Shown here one piece after another: positions 54,114-61,926 of a DNA stretch of 64,000 bases. This DNA comes from Dorea_A sp016295505 (GTDB lineage: Bacteria; Bacillota; Clostridia; Lachnospirales; Lachnospiraceae). The position numbers were made by a program, and so were the translations under genes. The notes under the pieces were generated by a model. The model was not told the origin of the DNA, ran no database searches, and saw nothing but the letters and a program-made list of their open reading frames with translations. The stretch lies in contig NZ_JBDOHS010000001.1 in the NCBI RefSeq assembly GCF_039832105.1, positions 186,001 to 250,000 on the forward strand, read 5' to 3'. The stretch's first letter is position 1; each line of letters starts with the position of its first letter.

Positions 54114-54411
54114 TCCAGTTCAAAGATAATCGGCTATTTTCATCAGTCTTTAATCTTCGATAATCTTTCATAATATACAACTGGAATTCCGGTGAAATCC
54201 ACGTAGCAAACGACATCGCAATATCACTGTGAGCATGGGTACCACCATAACGCCCTGCTTTTGAAACAATACCAATTGCAGCAGTTGCTTCTATCAACTT
54301 CTTAGGTGACATTGTAAATGCATTTGCTCCCGCTCGCTTTCTAAACCCCTCGAATTCGAGGGGTTTAAAACCAGGATTATGAAGCCTCTCCCATAATCCC
54401 AGAAATACCAA
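54114..54411 (-). pseudogene. KilA-N domain protein remnant
   Basis: About 95 residues of KilA-N sequence: LGLWERLHNPGFKPLEFEGF, RKRAGANAFTMSPKKLIEAT, SKAGRYGGTHAHSDIAMSFA and TWISPEFQLYIMKDYRRLK. KilA-N is a phage-type DNA-binding domain. The N-terminus is cut by a stop just upstream of the only start-like codon (TTG), and the C-terminus runs on into antisense of the MFS gene, so the gene is truncated at both ends. Confidence 0.8.
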
Positions 54412-54476
54412 TATTTATTCCATTTGCATGAAGCGTTTCTTTAATTATTTTCCCCATTTCTCCTCCCACAATCACA

Positions 54477-54809
54477 TCAAAATTTTATCAAAGCATCGTA
54501 CATCGGCAAGCCTAAATCTCTCTTTACCTCTGCGATATATGCGGTATGTACTTTGAAACCGTATTTAACTTTTATGTATTCCTTTATCATTTTATAGGTC
54601 ACTCGCTCTTTTGGCTTGTATCTTTCTGCTCTTTGAGCAATATCATTAAGCAGAACTTTTCCCTCACCCTCCCCAAACTTAACTTTTACTTTGATATGTC
54701 CACCTGGCTTTTTGTGGAAAGTCAGTACTACCGTCTCTGCAGTAGCCCGCTTCCAATCTGCGTTCGCCTTTGGCTCCGCCTCTTGGGCGTGCCTTGCATG
54801 GTCCTCCAT
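54477..54809 (-). pseudogene. Fragment of an RlmD-type C-terminal extension
   Basis: About 85 of the 110 codons read TVVLTFHKKPGGHIKVKVKF then RVTYKMIKEYIKVKYGFKVH and TAYIAEVKRDLGLPMYDA. This resembles the C-terminal extension of Lachnospiraceae 23S rRNA (uracil-5-)-methyltransferases. The methyltransferase domain itself is absent and the end is early. It is probably a fragment left by recombination; a small functional protein cannot be excluded. Confidence 0.6.
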
Positions 54810-54892
54810 AATCTACTCTCGCATCACTTCGTTCGCGATAGCAGAACTACGGACTCAACATGGCTCGAAACGTGCTGATTGATGTCGCAATA

Positions 54893-55011
54893 TCGGAACA
54901 TATCGCCCTATTTTGAGCCGATTTTCAATTGTTCTCGGAAACATATCTATCGGCACATTTTGCCATTATTCAATCCGCAACCTTAACCCTTCTCGTTGTC
55001 GGAAACATATC
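54893..55011. repeat. Three copies of a TCGGAA(A)CATATC motif in an intergenic region
   Basis: TCGGAACATATC occurs at 54893-54904 and TCGGAAACATATC at 54935-54947 and 54999-55011. A related GGGAACATATC is at 61879-61889. The stretch 54810-55135 holds no gene; it lies between the DUF262-HNH gene and the RlmD-tail fragment. No function known; operator or structured RNA are possible. Confidence 0.55.
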
Positions 55012-55135
55012 GAGTTTTCTTTGTTGCTACTATATATAAGCAAATTATCTGCCACCACTGTCTCAAGCTGGGACTAGCCTTTTAGGGACTGGGTCATCGT
55101 AGAACTATTTCCACATAGAAGGCATCGTCTCAACC

Positions 55136-56914
55136 TTATTTATTCAGCTCGTTATAAGCCTTTTTTACAATCTGAGCCATCAATAATCTTCTCTGACTCA
55201 AGAATTCAGGGTATGATAACTGCTCAAAATTTTCCGGTAATGCATTCTGAGCGCAAGCAAGCTTATAACCGTCTTCGCCCAGCTTGTCTCTGTATCTACC
55301 AACATATTCTGCTGGAGGTGCATCAGAGATATCTATGTTTGTTGCGTAATCCAGATATGTAAAGTTCGCAATCTGGTTTCTATCACGGTCATTGTCATAT
55401 CCGATTTCCTCAAGATAGTGCTTAGGGAAGATATGATGCTTATCCACTGAATTTTTATCTCCGCTTGTTCCTAATACAAAGTACTGTGATAACGGTGCTG
55501 TACTAAACAGCATAGGTGTTCCAAGTACATTGATGGCTGCAACATATCCATACCAAGCTGGTGATGTTGCAGATGAACTGTTCAATTCAGCAGGTAATGA
55601 ATACTCGAAGTAATCATCTGTAAATCTATTAGCAATAACTGAATTAAGGTATGCCACAAATTCATCAGCATTATGAACATCTCTCAAGTCAGCAAACTGC
55701 TTTTCAACTTCTGATTCTGTTGAACCAGTATAAAAGCCCGTAATTGTAGACATGAATATCCACTTACGAATAATCTTCTGAAGCTCCACAGAAGACACCT
55801 TATAATCATACTTTCCGATAAGGTATAAAACGTAGCTGAATACCACCGCATTTGAGGAAGCTACAAGACTTCCTTTCAAATATCCAGCAGATGCAAACAG
55901 GTTCATGAATGCATGCCAGTTATTTAGGTTGGTTACCATATCCAAAGATTCCTTGAATATCTTCAAATTTTCTTCACGAACATCTTGTGTAATTTCTCCA
56001 GTCTTAAGATTTTTACCACGGAGCAACATATATGCATAACGCAAACGTGCTCTTCTAAATCCTACACCTACAGACATTCTGATAAGATGTGAAGGGTCTA
56101 CCTGCAGAATCTGGTTAAATGATGTACCGTTTGCAGGTATTCTTGATTCAGCACAGAATTTGTTAATCTTGTCATGAACGTCATTATCATAAACAGCAAT
56201 AAGTGTCTCAATGAAGTTCTTTTCAGTAAGGTTCTGCCCACCAGAGTTTACACGGACGAAGATGTCCGCAACATCCTCTTCATCAGCCTTTGAATTAATT
56301 TTCAATGTTGGCAATGAATAGATACCAAGGTTAAGTAAGTCATTGATATTCTCTTCGATGATATCTTCTTCATCTTCTGTCAGCTCAGGCTCGTTATTCT
56401 TTGCACGGCCCTCGTTAGCAGTTTTGATATATGCTTTTCTAAACTTAGAAATATTGTGCTCTTGGTCTGCTGCAAACACGCTGCTGATTTCACTAATCCA
56501 TTCCGGATTTCTCTCATAGGCCTGTGTCCACACTGCAAACTCACGTGTTAAAGGATTGAAAGAAATACGAATCTTTCTTTCCTTGTAGTTTTTGTCCTTG
56601 ATGGTTACTCCGTACATTGCAGCCAACAGCGCTGTTAAACGCTGCTGACCGTCAATTACTAAATCATCTGGACGTTTATACATTTTATCGTTTTTACCGA
56701 TATAGCCTGTATTTTCATAATCATCTGGAGATGCCCATAACATGATGTAGCCAATAGGATATCCCTTCATCATTGAATCGAGCAACTCACGAACCTTATT
56801 ATCCTTCCATACAAAAGGGCGCTGCAGGTCAGGCAGACCAATACGTCCATTCTTAACATCAGACAATAAGTCTGCTACTTTGCTCGGTATATTGTCGAAT
56901 AATTCTTTACCCAT
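55136..56914 (-). CDS. DUF262/DUF1524-HNH protein (GmrSD-like, type IV restriction family)
   Basis: A 592-residue protein. The N-terminal DUF262 domain has GLPDLQRPFVWKDNKVRELL and DDLVIDGQQRLTALLAAMYG (DGQQR nucleotide motif). The C-terminal region has KHHIFPKHYLEEIGYDND and RNQIANFTYLDYATNIDISD, the HNH nuclease pattern of DUF1524/GmrD. In GmrSD, DUF262 hydrolyses NTP and the HNH part cuts glucosylated phage DNA; this is probably a phage-defence nuclease. It lies 38 nt after the chimeric gene on the same strand and may be co-transcribed. Confidence 0.9.
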   Translation of the reverse strand: MGKELFDNIPSKVADLLSDVKNGRIGLPDLQRPFVWKDNKVRELLDSMMKGYPIGYIMLWASPDDYENTGYIGKNDKMYKRPDDLVIDGQQRLTALLAAMYGVTIKDKNYKERKIRISFNPLTREFAVWTQAYERNPEWISEISSVFAADQEHNISKFRKAYIKTANEGRAKNNEPELTEDEEDIIEENINDLLNLGIYSLPTLKINSKADEEDVADIFVRVNSGGQNLTEKNFIETLIAVYDNDVHDKINKFCAESRIPANGTSFNQILQVDPSHLIRMSVGVGFRRARLRYAYMLLRGKNLKTGEITQDVREENLKIFKESLDMVTNLNNWHAFMNLFASAGYLKGSLVASSNAVVFSYVLYLIGKYDYKVSSVELQKIIRKWIFMSTITGFYTGSTESEVEKQFADLRDVHNADEFVAYLNSVIANRFTDDYFEYSLPAELNSSSATSPAWYGYVAAINVLGTPMLFSTAPLSQYFVLGTSGDKNSVDKHHIFPKHYLEEIGYDNDRDRNQIANFTYLDYATNIDISDAPPAEYVGRYRDKLGEDGYKLACAQNALPENFEQLSYPEFLSQRRLLMAQIVKKAYNELNK

Positions 56915-56952
56915 ACTTTCACGCTCCTTCTGTATGCCATAACGACATATTA

Positions 56953-59241
56953 TTACTTCGTCACCATATCAAGAAGAGTCTTATAACTATCAACAACGTC
57001 GTAAACGACCTCACCATTGCTGATGGCCTTAAAGTGTTCTCTTGCACAGTGAATCTTTGATTCTTCGATTAATCGAAGCTGCATTGAATTCATGGAACCC
57101 TTTGTCTCTGCAACAAAGTAGATGTGCTTAACGGTTCCTTCATAGAATGCAATTGCCCAGTCAGGATTGTAATGTCCAACAGGAGTTGAAATATAGAATC
57201 CGTCTGGCAGTTTAACATATACAGCTACGTTTGTATTTGTATCCAATTCAGTAGCAAATGCCTGCTCGTTGGATGAGTCATAAACAATATGGTCGTACAG
57301 ATGCTTCTTTGCCTTCATTGCATTTACGCCTAAGCGACCTTTGATTGTCGGGTCAGTAAACACATCTGTGCCATACTTATCATCCATTACATCGTAAGTG
57401 ATGTGTTCGATGATGGCGGTTGCCTTTTCATCATTAATAAGTGCTGCTGCCTTAATGATGAATTCCTCCGGATTGTTCTTAAACTGATTGAATGTTGTTG
57501 GCTGGATTCCCTGAAGAATCTGAATTACAGCTTTTCTTGTAAGTCCAGTCTCATCAACAAGTTTTCCAATCAAGTCATATTTAACATTAGAACTTGCAGC
57601 GACTACGTTTCCATAGCTTGCAGATTCTTCTTTTACAAAAGACGCTCCGCTCACAAGCTCTTCTTTAGATTTAATCTGTTCCATTGCTCCGGTTTCAACC
57701 TTGAAATAAATCATAGAAACACGAAGCTTTCTATCCAATGAATCGATAGATTTTCTTACCAATTCATCAGTATCAAAATCAACGACATATACAGACTTAG
57801 AATTAATCTTAGACCATAATGCCTTGAACTCAGGCATAGCAAGCTTGCTTTCATCAACCTCAAGCTCAACATTGTTACTACGAGCATTTTCAGGCTGCAT
57901 TGCTCTGCTGTCATAGATAGAATCAATAATCTCAATTACTGATGCAGTAGAATCAGCTACTTCTTCGGCAACTTTCAATTCGCCATTAGCCTTATCCTCA
58001 TAGTACTTATCGGTAAGAACGCCCTTCTTATCAATGTAGCCATTCACAATAAGGTCGAAATGAATCGCTCTAGCCCAATATTTAGCGCTTTCATTTTCTC
58101 CGACCCACATGCCCAGGACATCTTTATGCCCATCCAGATCAATGCCAATAGCGATATATACTGCCTTTTTGACGATTCGACCCTCGCTGCGGACATGATA
58201 ATGGATTGCATCCAGAAATACCACTGCATAAATGCTCTCCAACGGCCGCTGCTGCCATTCTTTTGCAATCGGCAGAATCTTATCCGTTATCCGGCTGATC
58301 GTCGTATCAGAGACTTCTACACCGTAAATGTCCTGGATATGCGTTTCAATATCGCTCGTCGTCATTCCCTTCGCATACATGGACAAAATCTTTTCCTCGA
58401 TATCTTGGCTGATGCTGGTTTGACGTTTTTTTATCAGCTGAGGCTCGAATTCTCCTTTTCGGTCTCTGGGAATATCTACTTCTACATCTCCGAAACTGGT
58501 CCGCAATGTCTTCTGACTGTGACCATTCCGGCTGTTATCCGTCTTTTTGTTCCGATAGTCGTACTTGCTGTATCCAAGTTCTTCATCAAGTTCTGCATCG
58601 AGCCCGGCTTCCATAAATTCCGCAATGGTTTCCTTGAACAGATTTTGGATATCCTCCATACTGCCCACATTGCTTGCCTGCAATAATTCTCTGATTTTTG
58701 TTCTTCGAGCTTCTTCCTCTGGTGTTCGCTTTCTTCTTGCCATTTGTAATAACCTCCATTGCTGTGCTTTTATTCTACACTGCAATGAAGCTTTACACAA
58801 TCCAGGGGATACTCTCCCATGCATTATTGTTCCAGCAACAGCTAATTCTGGATTATTATAATTCCAATTTAAATAGGAACCGTTAATAGCTATAAGCGCA
58901 ATAAATATTACTGTAATTAACACACATAACGAGATAAGCAGCCATCGAACCGTTTTAACTCTTGCCATACTTCTTTTTGCTAACTGAAGATTAATAACTT
59001 CTAATTTTTCTGATATCGTTTTCAAATCATCAGTAGCAGGTTCTGTTATTGGTTCTCCAAGTAACTCACTGACAGAGGTATCTAATTCATCTGCCAAAGA
59101 AATCAACATACTTGAATCTGGAACTGATAATCCGTTCTCCCATTTAGATACTGTTTGCCTAACCACATTCAATTTAATAGCAAGTTCTTCTTGTGATAGC
59201 CCTTTTGACTTTCTTAAGTTTTTTATGTTTTCATTCAACAT
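56953..59241 (-). CDS. In-frame chimera: XRE regulator, IS256 transposase N-part, type III restriction nuclease domain
   Basis: One open frame of 762 codons with three unrelated parts. Residues 1-66 are an XRE HTH (LNENIKNLRKSKGLSQEELA then VRQTVSKWENGLSVPDSSML), with a membrane helix at about 102-123. Residues about 146-166 are translated IS end sequence. Residues 167-390 are the first half of an IS256-family transposase (MARRKRTPEEEARR ... GENESAKYWA); only the first catalytic Asp (VVFLDAIHYH) remains. Residues 391-762 are the C-terminus of a type III restriction Res subunit; the PD-(D/E)XK site (HYNPDWAIAFYE ... YFVAETKGSM) is kept but the helicase part is lost. It probably arose by IS insertion and then deletion; whether the full protein is made and active is unknown. 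Confidence 0.88.
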   Translation of the reverse strand: MLNENIKNLRKSKGLSQEELAIKLNVVRQTVSKWENGLSVPDSSMLISLADELDTSVSELLGEPITEPATDDLKTISEKLEVINLQLAKRSMARVKTVRWLLISLCVLITVIFIALIAINGSYLNWNYNNPELAVAGTIMHGRVSPGLCKASLQCRIKAQQWRLLQMARRKRTPEEEARRTKIRELLQASNVGSMEDIQNLFKETIAEFMEAGLDAELDEELGYSKYDYRNKKTDNSRNGHSQKTLRTSFGDVEVDIPRDRKGEFEPQLIKKRQTSISQDIEEKILSMYAKGMTTSDIETHIQDIYGVEVSDTTISRITDKILPIAKEWQQRPLESIYAVVFLDAIHYHVRSEGRIVKKAVYIAIGIDLDGHKDVLGMWVGENESAKYWARAIHFDLIVNGYIDKKGVLTDKYYEDKANGELKVAEEVADSTASVIEIIDSIYDSRAMQPENARSNNVELEVDESKLAMPEFKALWSKINSKSVYVVDFDTDELVRKSIDSLDRKLRVSMIYFKVETGAMEQIKSKEELVSGASFVKEESASYGNVVAASSNVKYDLIGKLVDETGLTRKAVIQILQGIQPTTFNQFKNNPEEFIIKAAALINDEKATAIIEHITYDVMDDKYGTDVFTDPTIKGRLGVNAMKAKKHLYDHIVYDSSNEQAFATELDTNTNVAVYVKLPDGFYISTPVGHYNPDWAIAFYEGTVKHIYFVAETKGSMNSMQLRLIEESKIHCAREHFKAISNGEVVYDVVDSYKTLLDMVTK
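58072..58822 (-). mobile_element. Truncated IS256-family insertion sequence
   Basis: The left end (on the minus strand near 58822-58790, GGATTGTGTAAAGCTTCATT, resembling IS256-family ends) and the first 224 transposase codons are present. The right part, including the second Asp and the Glu of the DDE triad and the right inverted repeat, is missing. GGAGG precedes the transposase ATG at 58743. No target duplication can be assessed. Confidence 0.8.
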
Positions 59242-59348
59242 AATTTGTACCTCCTTGTTTTTTACAGCTTCATCTTACAGTCAAAAGAGTCGTTGCCTCA
59301 AGCAACGCAAATTAACATCCAGTTATTTACCGTAGCATATGATAATTT

Positions 59349-60128
59349 TCACTTTTTCGGAGGCATCCACCCCTCCTGATAATGTACTGAGTTAAGAAAC
59401 GCCTTACCAGTTCCAAGAATAAGGTAAGGTACTCCATCACGTATAACAACAGCTCCGTTCTTTTCTTCCTCAGTTAATTGAATATCAACAGCTTTTCTAA
59501 TCTTAATATCACAGGCATATGTTTTACTAACATCAATACGACCTTCTGTTTCATACATGCGCAGAATATTTTCAGCATCATTTATAACTATGGAATAATC
59601 ACAATCGTATAGAAGTAGAATCGCTACAATGTGATATTTTTTGCCATCTGCTGTTAATCCAACAATATCATCGTTACAACCTATAGTCATTTGATAACAG
59701 CCAGTAGAAAAATCTTTAAAAAGATTCACCGCAATATGATGCTCCATCGCTTTTGAATCTACGTCAAACGCCTGACCTTTTGCGGTATTATATGCTTTTT
59801 TCAAAAATTCCAAATTGGATATTCTACAATCCGCATGATTATTATTCATATGGTCGACAACATATCCTTTTTCTGTCATATCCTTCAGAACATCTTCGCC
59901 GTACCATTTACCTGCAATATAGCGATGAAGTAATCCTAATGTTCCGTTAGACAAATAACCTTTATCTTCTGTATCACTGTTAGGTTTTGTTAATGACCAA
60001 GTTTTTGATGTCAATTCCTCGTAATAATCTTCTCTGTATGTGGTAAGACCTATTAATGGCCATCCTTCTCGTGTGATATGAATTTCATCATTTATGATTT
60101 CAAACTTATTCTTACTCTGCCTAGGCAT
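59349..60128 (-). CDS. HNH endonuclease-like protein
   Basis: A 259-residue protein. GYVVDHMNNNHADCRISNLE followed by FLKKAYNTAKGQ (about residues 88-120) is the HNH_3 pattern of homing-type or phage HNH nucleases. The N-terminal part has an NUMOD-like look (DEIHITREGWPLIGLTTYRE) but I am not sure; the C-terminal part is unknown. GGGAGG precedes the ATG. It lies between the chimera and a 525-nt AT-rich non-coding region, in the second defence-like island. Confidence 0.7.
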   Translation of the reverse strand: MPRQSKNKFEIINDEIHITREGWPLIGLTTYREDYYEELTSKTWSLTKPNSDTEDKGYLSNGTLGLLHRYIAGKWYGEDVLKDMTEKGYVVDHMNNNHADCRISNLEFLKKAYNTAKGQAFDVDSKAMEHHIAVNLFKDFSTGCYQMTIGCNDDIVGLTADGKKYHIVAILLLYDCDYSIVINDAENILRMYETEGRIDVSKTYACDIKIRKAVDIQLTEEEKNGAVVIRDGVPYLILGTGKAFLNSVHYQEGWMPPKK

Positions 60129-60653
60129 CTATGCCACTCCTCCCTTATCATCTAATCCACTGCCTGCTACATTGCCAACAGTCGAGTTGCCGGATTAGAC
60201 AACATCTAAATCACTCACTCAAATTGAGTTTGCACCCTAGATAACATCTATCCTAGTGCCACAACCCACGACATCTAATCCACAGCCTAAACCCTCTGAC
60301 CGTTTTTACAGTAGATATGTTTCAATATAAGAAATACGGACTTTCATGAGCTATTGCCTAATCTCAAAAAAGCCCGTAAATACGCTACTTTTCGCTATTT
60401 ATTTCTCTTGTTGAATAATAAATAATAACGCAATATATAATAATATATAATGCAATAAAAATTATAAATCATACAAAACCGAAAGCGTTTATGATGAAAA
60501 AATATACTGCAATTTTTTAAGAGATAATATCAAAACGACTATGCTTTTTTAACACTAAAACTGCGCTCTCCACACGGAACGAGACAATGGCTCAAATGTC
60601 AACAGTATTCGAAAACAAATTACACCCCTATGTTAAGGAAAACAGTTCAACAC
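60129..60653 (-). repeat. 525-nt non-coding region with diverged CATCTAATCCAC repeats
   Basis: Four copies of CATCTAATCCAC or close variants start at 60149, 60203, 60245 and 60272. All spacings are multiples of three, and in the leftward frame the copies all read (L/I)DV or LDD between scattered stop codons, so this may be decayed coding sequence. 60361-60480 is very AT-rich and probably holds promoter elements for the HNH gene. An element similar to 61806-61895 lies at 60559-60650. Confidence 0.5.
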
Positions 60654-61709
60654 TTAGGTCTGCTTTTTATATGGTGTACCAACATTCTCGGTTTTTTCTT
60701 CAGAGAAAGCATCGGGACGTTCTTCCGAATGGTAATAAAACTCAAAGATACCAGAGAGTCCCCATGGATCAACCAGATATACATGTCCATCCTCTGTCCA
60801 GAAACCTCGACAATATGGAAGACTAGCAGAAGGCAATGCCGAAAAATGCTTATAACCAATTACATCTGAGAGCTCTGTTTTATACTCCGTGATTGAAGCA
60901 GCATAAACGTACCATTCTTTAAAGCCATTGCCACCGCCGTCATGATAGGACTCTTGATATCTATCGTTATAACGAATGTATTCCGAAGTTTCTTGATAAT
61001 AAGTTTCGTGATATCCAGAATCAAGACAAGCGTTAAGTATACCATCTGTCAATTCATAAGAAATTGGTGCATACATAATTGAGTGCAATATGTTCTCTAC
61101 ACATCCTGAAATATCATTTGCATACCTCTGTATAAATGGATGAAAAGAATCTGCAAACAGACTGGTACAATTCTGCGCTTGCTCTGATTTTTTGCTTCGT
61201 TTCCATCGATATTGAATAAAATTCTGTGCCTTATGGATATCATTCATACCATTCATGCCAAAACCAAAACGCTTCCTCGTTCCAAATGTATTCCCCGCAC
61301 TTGAGAAGCTGGTGATAATTATTCTGTCCGGATTAGGAAGTACCGCGGCAAGTTCCTCTGGAAGGCTGAAACCCTTGGAAGGCATTCCTTCAGAATACTC
61401 ATAAGGACAATAATTCCAGTTATTCTCTGATTCATCCTTATCCTTCACCGAAGCAATTAATTTTTCTTGTGTCACAGAAAAGAATCCCGGAAGGGTTCGA
61501 GGTGTATAGTCAAATTCTTCACTTTCATCATAATCGATTTCAATCACATCGTATTGCGCATCAAAATATCTTGCCATCCAATTGTTATTAAGTATCCATT
61601 CGTGGTTTTCTTGATCTCTTTGGTACCACAGCCCGTCTTTTTCCATCACGATTGTATTTCCTAACTCAAATTTATAATACTTGATCTCTCTCTTATTATT
61701 TTTGCTCAT
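60654..61709 (-). CDS. Unrecognised soluble protein in the FHA/AAA+ cluster
   Basis: A 351-residue protein rich in Tyr, Asp, Glu and Trp, without membrane segments or signal peptide. I recognise no domain. Visible features are an acidic N-terminal beta-like region (YYKFELGNTIVMEKDGLWYQ, IEIDYDESEEFDY), a middle helical part (ADSFHPFIQRYANDISGCVE) and an aromatic C-terminus (GHVYLVDPWGLSGIFEFYYH). It is about 220 nt downstream of the AAA+ gene on the same strand and is probably part of the same system. Confidence 0.55.
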   Translation of the reverse strand: MSKNNKREIKYYKFELGNTIVMEKDGLWYQRDQENHEWILNNNWMARYFDAQYDVIEIDYDESEEFDYTPRTLPGFFSVTQEKLIASVKDKDESENNWNYCPYEYSEGMPSKGFSLPEELAAVLPNPDRIIITSFSSAGNTFGTRKRFGFGMNGMNDIHKAQNFIQYRWKRSKKSEQAQNCTSLFADSFHPFIQRYANDISGCVENILHSIMYAPISYELTDGILNACLDSGYHETYYQETSEYIRYNDRYQESYHDGGGNGFKEWYVYAASITEYKTELSDVIGYKHFSALPSASLPYCRGFWTEDGHVYLVDPWGLSGIFEFYYHSEERPDAFSEEKTENVGTPYKKQT

Positions 61710-61805
61710 ATCTATTAAAATTCCTTTTTTACCAAATCACCCATTAAACTTACAGCCTTCAGAAAACTAAATGCTGTTTCACATGCACTTAGACATCAAT
61801 ACTAC

Positions 61806-61895
61806 CGTCTCGACGTGGAACGAGACGATGCCGTGAACAACAACAGTACAGGGGAACAAATCCACCCCCGCAGTACACGGGAACATATCAGCTGC
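61806..61895. repeat. Intergenic element resembling one at 60559-60650
   Basis: Aligned without gaps, about 60-70% of positions match the copy at 60559-60650 (shared GGAACGAGAC-N-ATG, CAACAGTA and AACAAAT). The left part is an inverted repeat CGTCTCG-N8-CGAGACG. GGAAC occurs at 61817, 61853 and 61880. Both copies lie directly downstream of a leftward gene. A GAGACGATGCC is also found just past the DUF262-HNH stop on the minus strand. Confidence 0.5.
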
Positions 61896-61926
61896 CGTTC
61901 AACGCACTAATTGTTATTAAAGCGAG

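Noticed and set aside
60587..60826. 79-codon plus-strand frame starting MAQMSTVFENK as a gene
   Set aside because: Most of it is antisense to the end of the 351-residue protein, and no ribosome site is visible; its first part is kept only as the repeated intergenic element.
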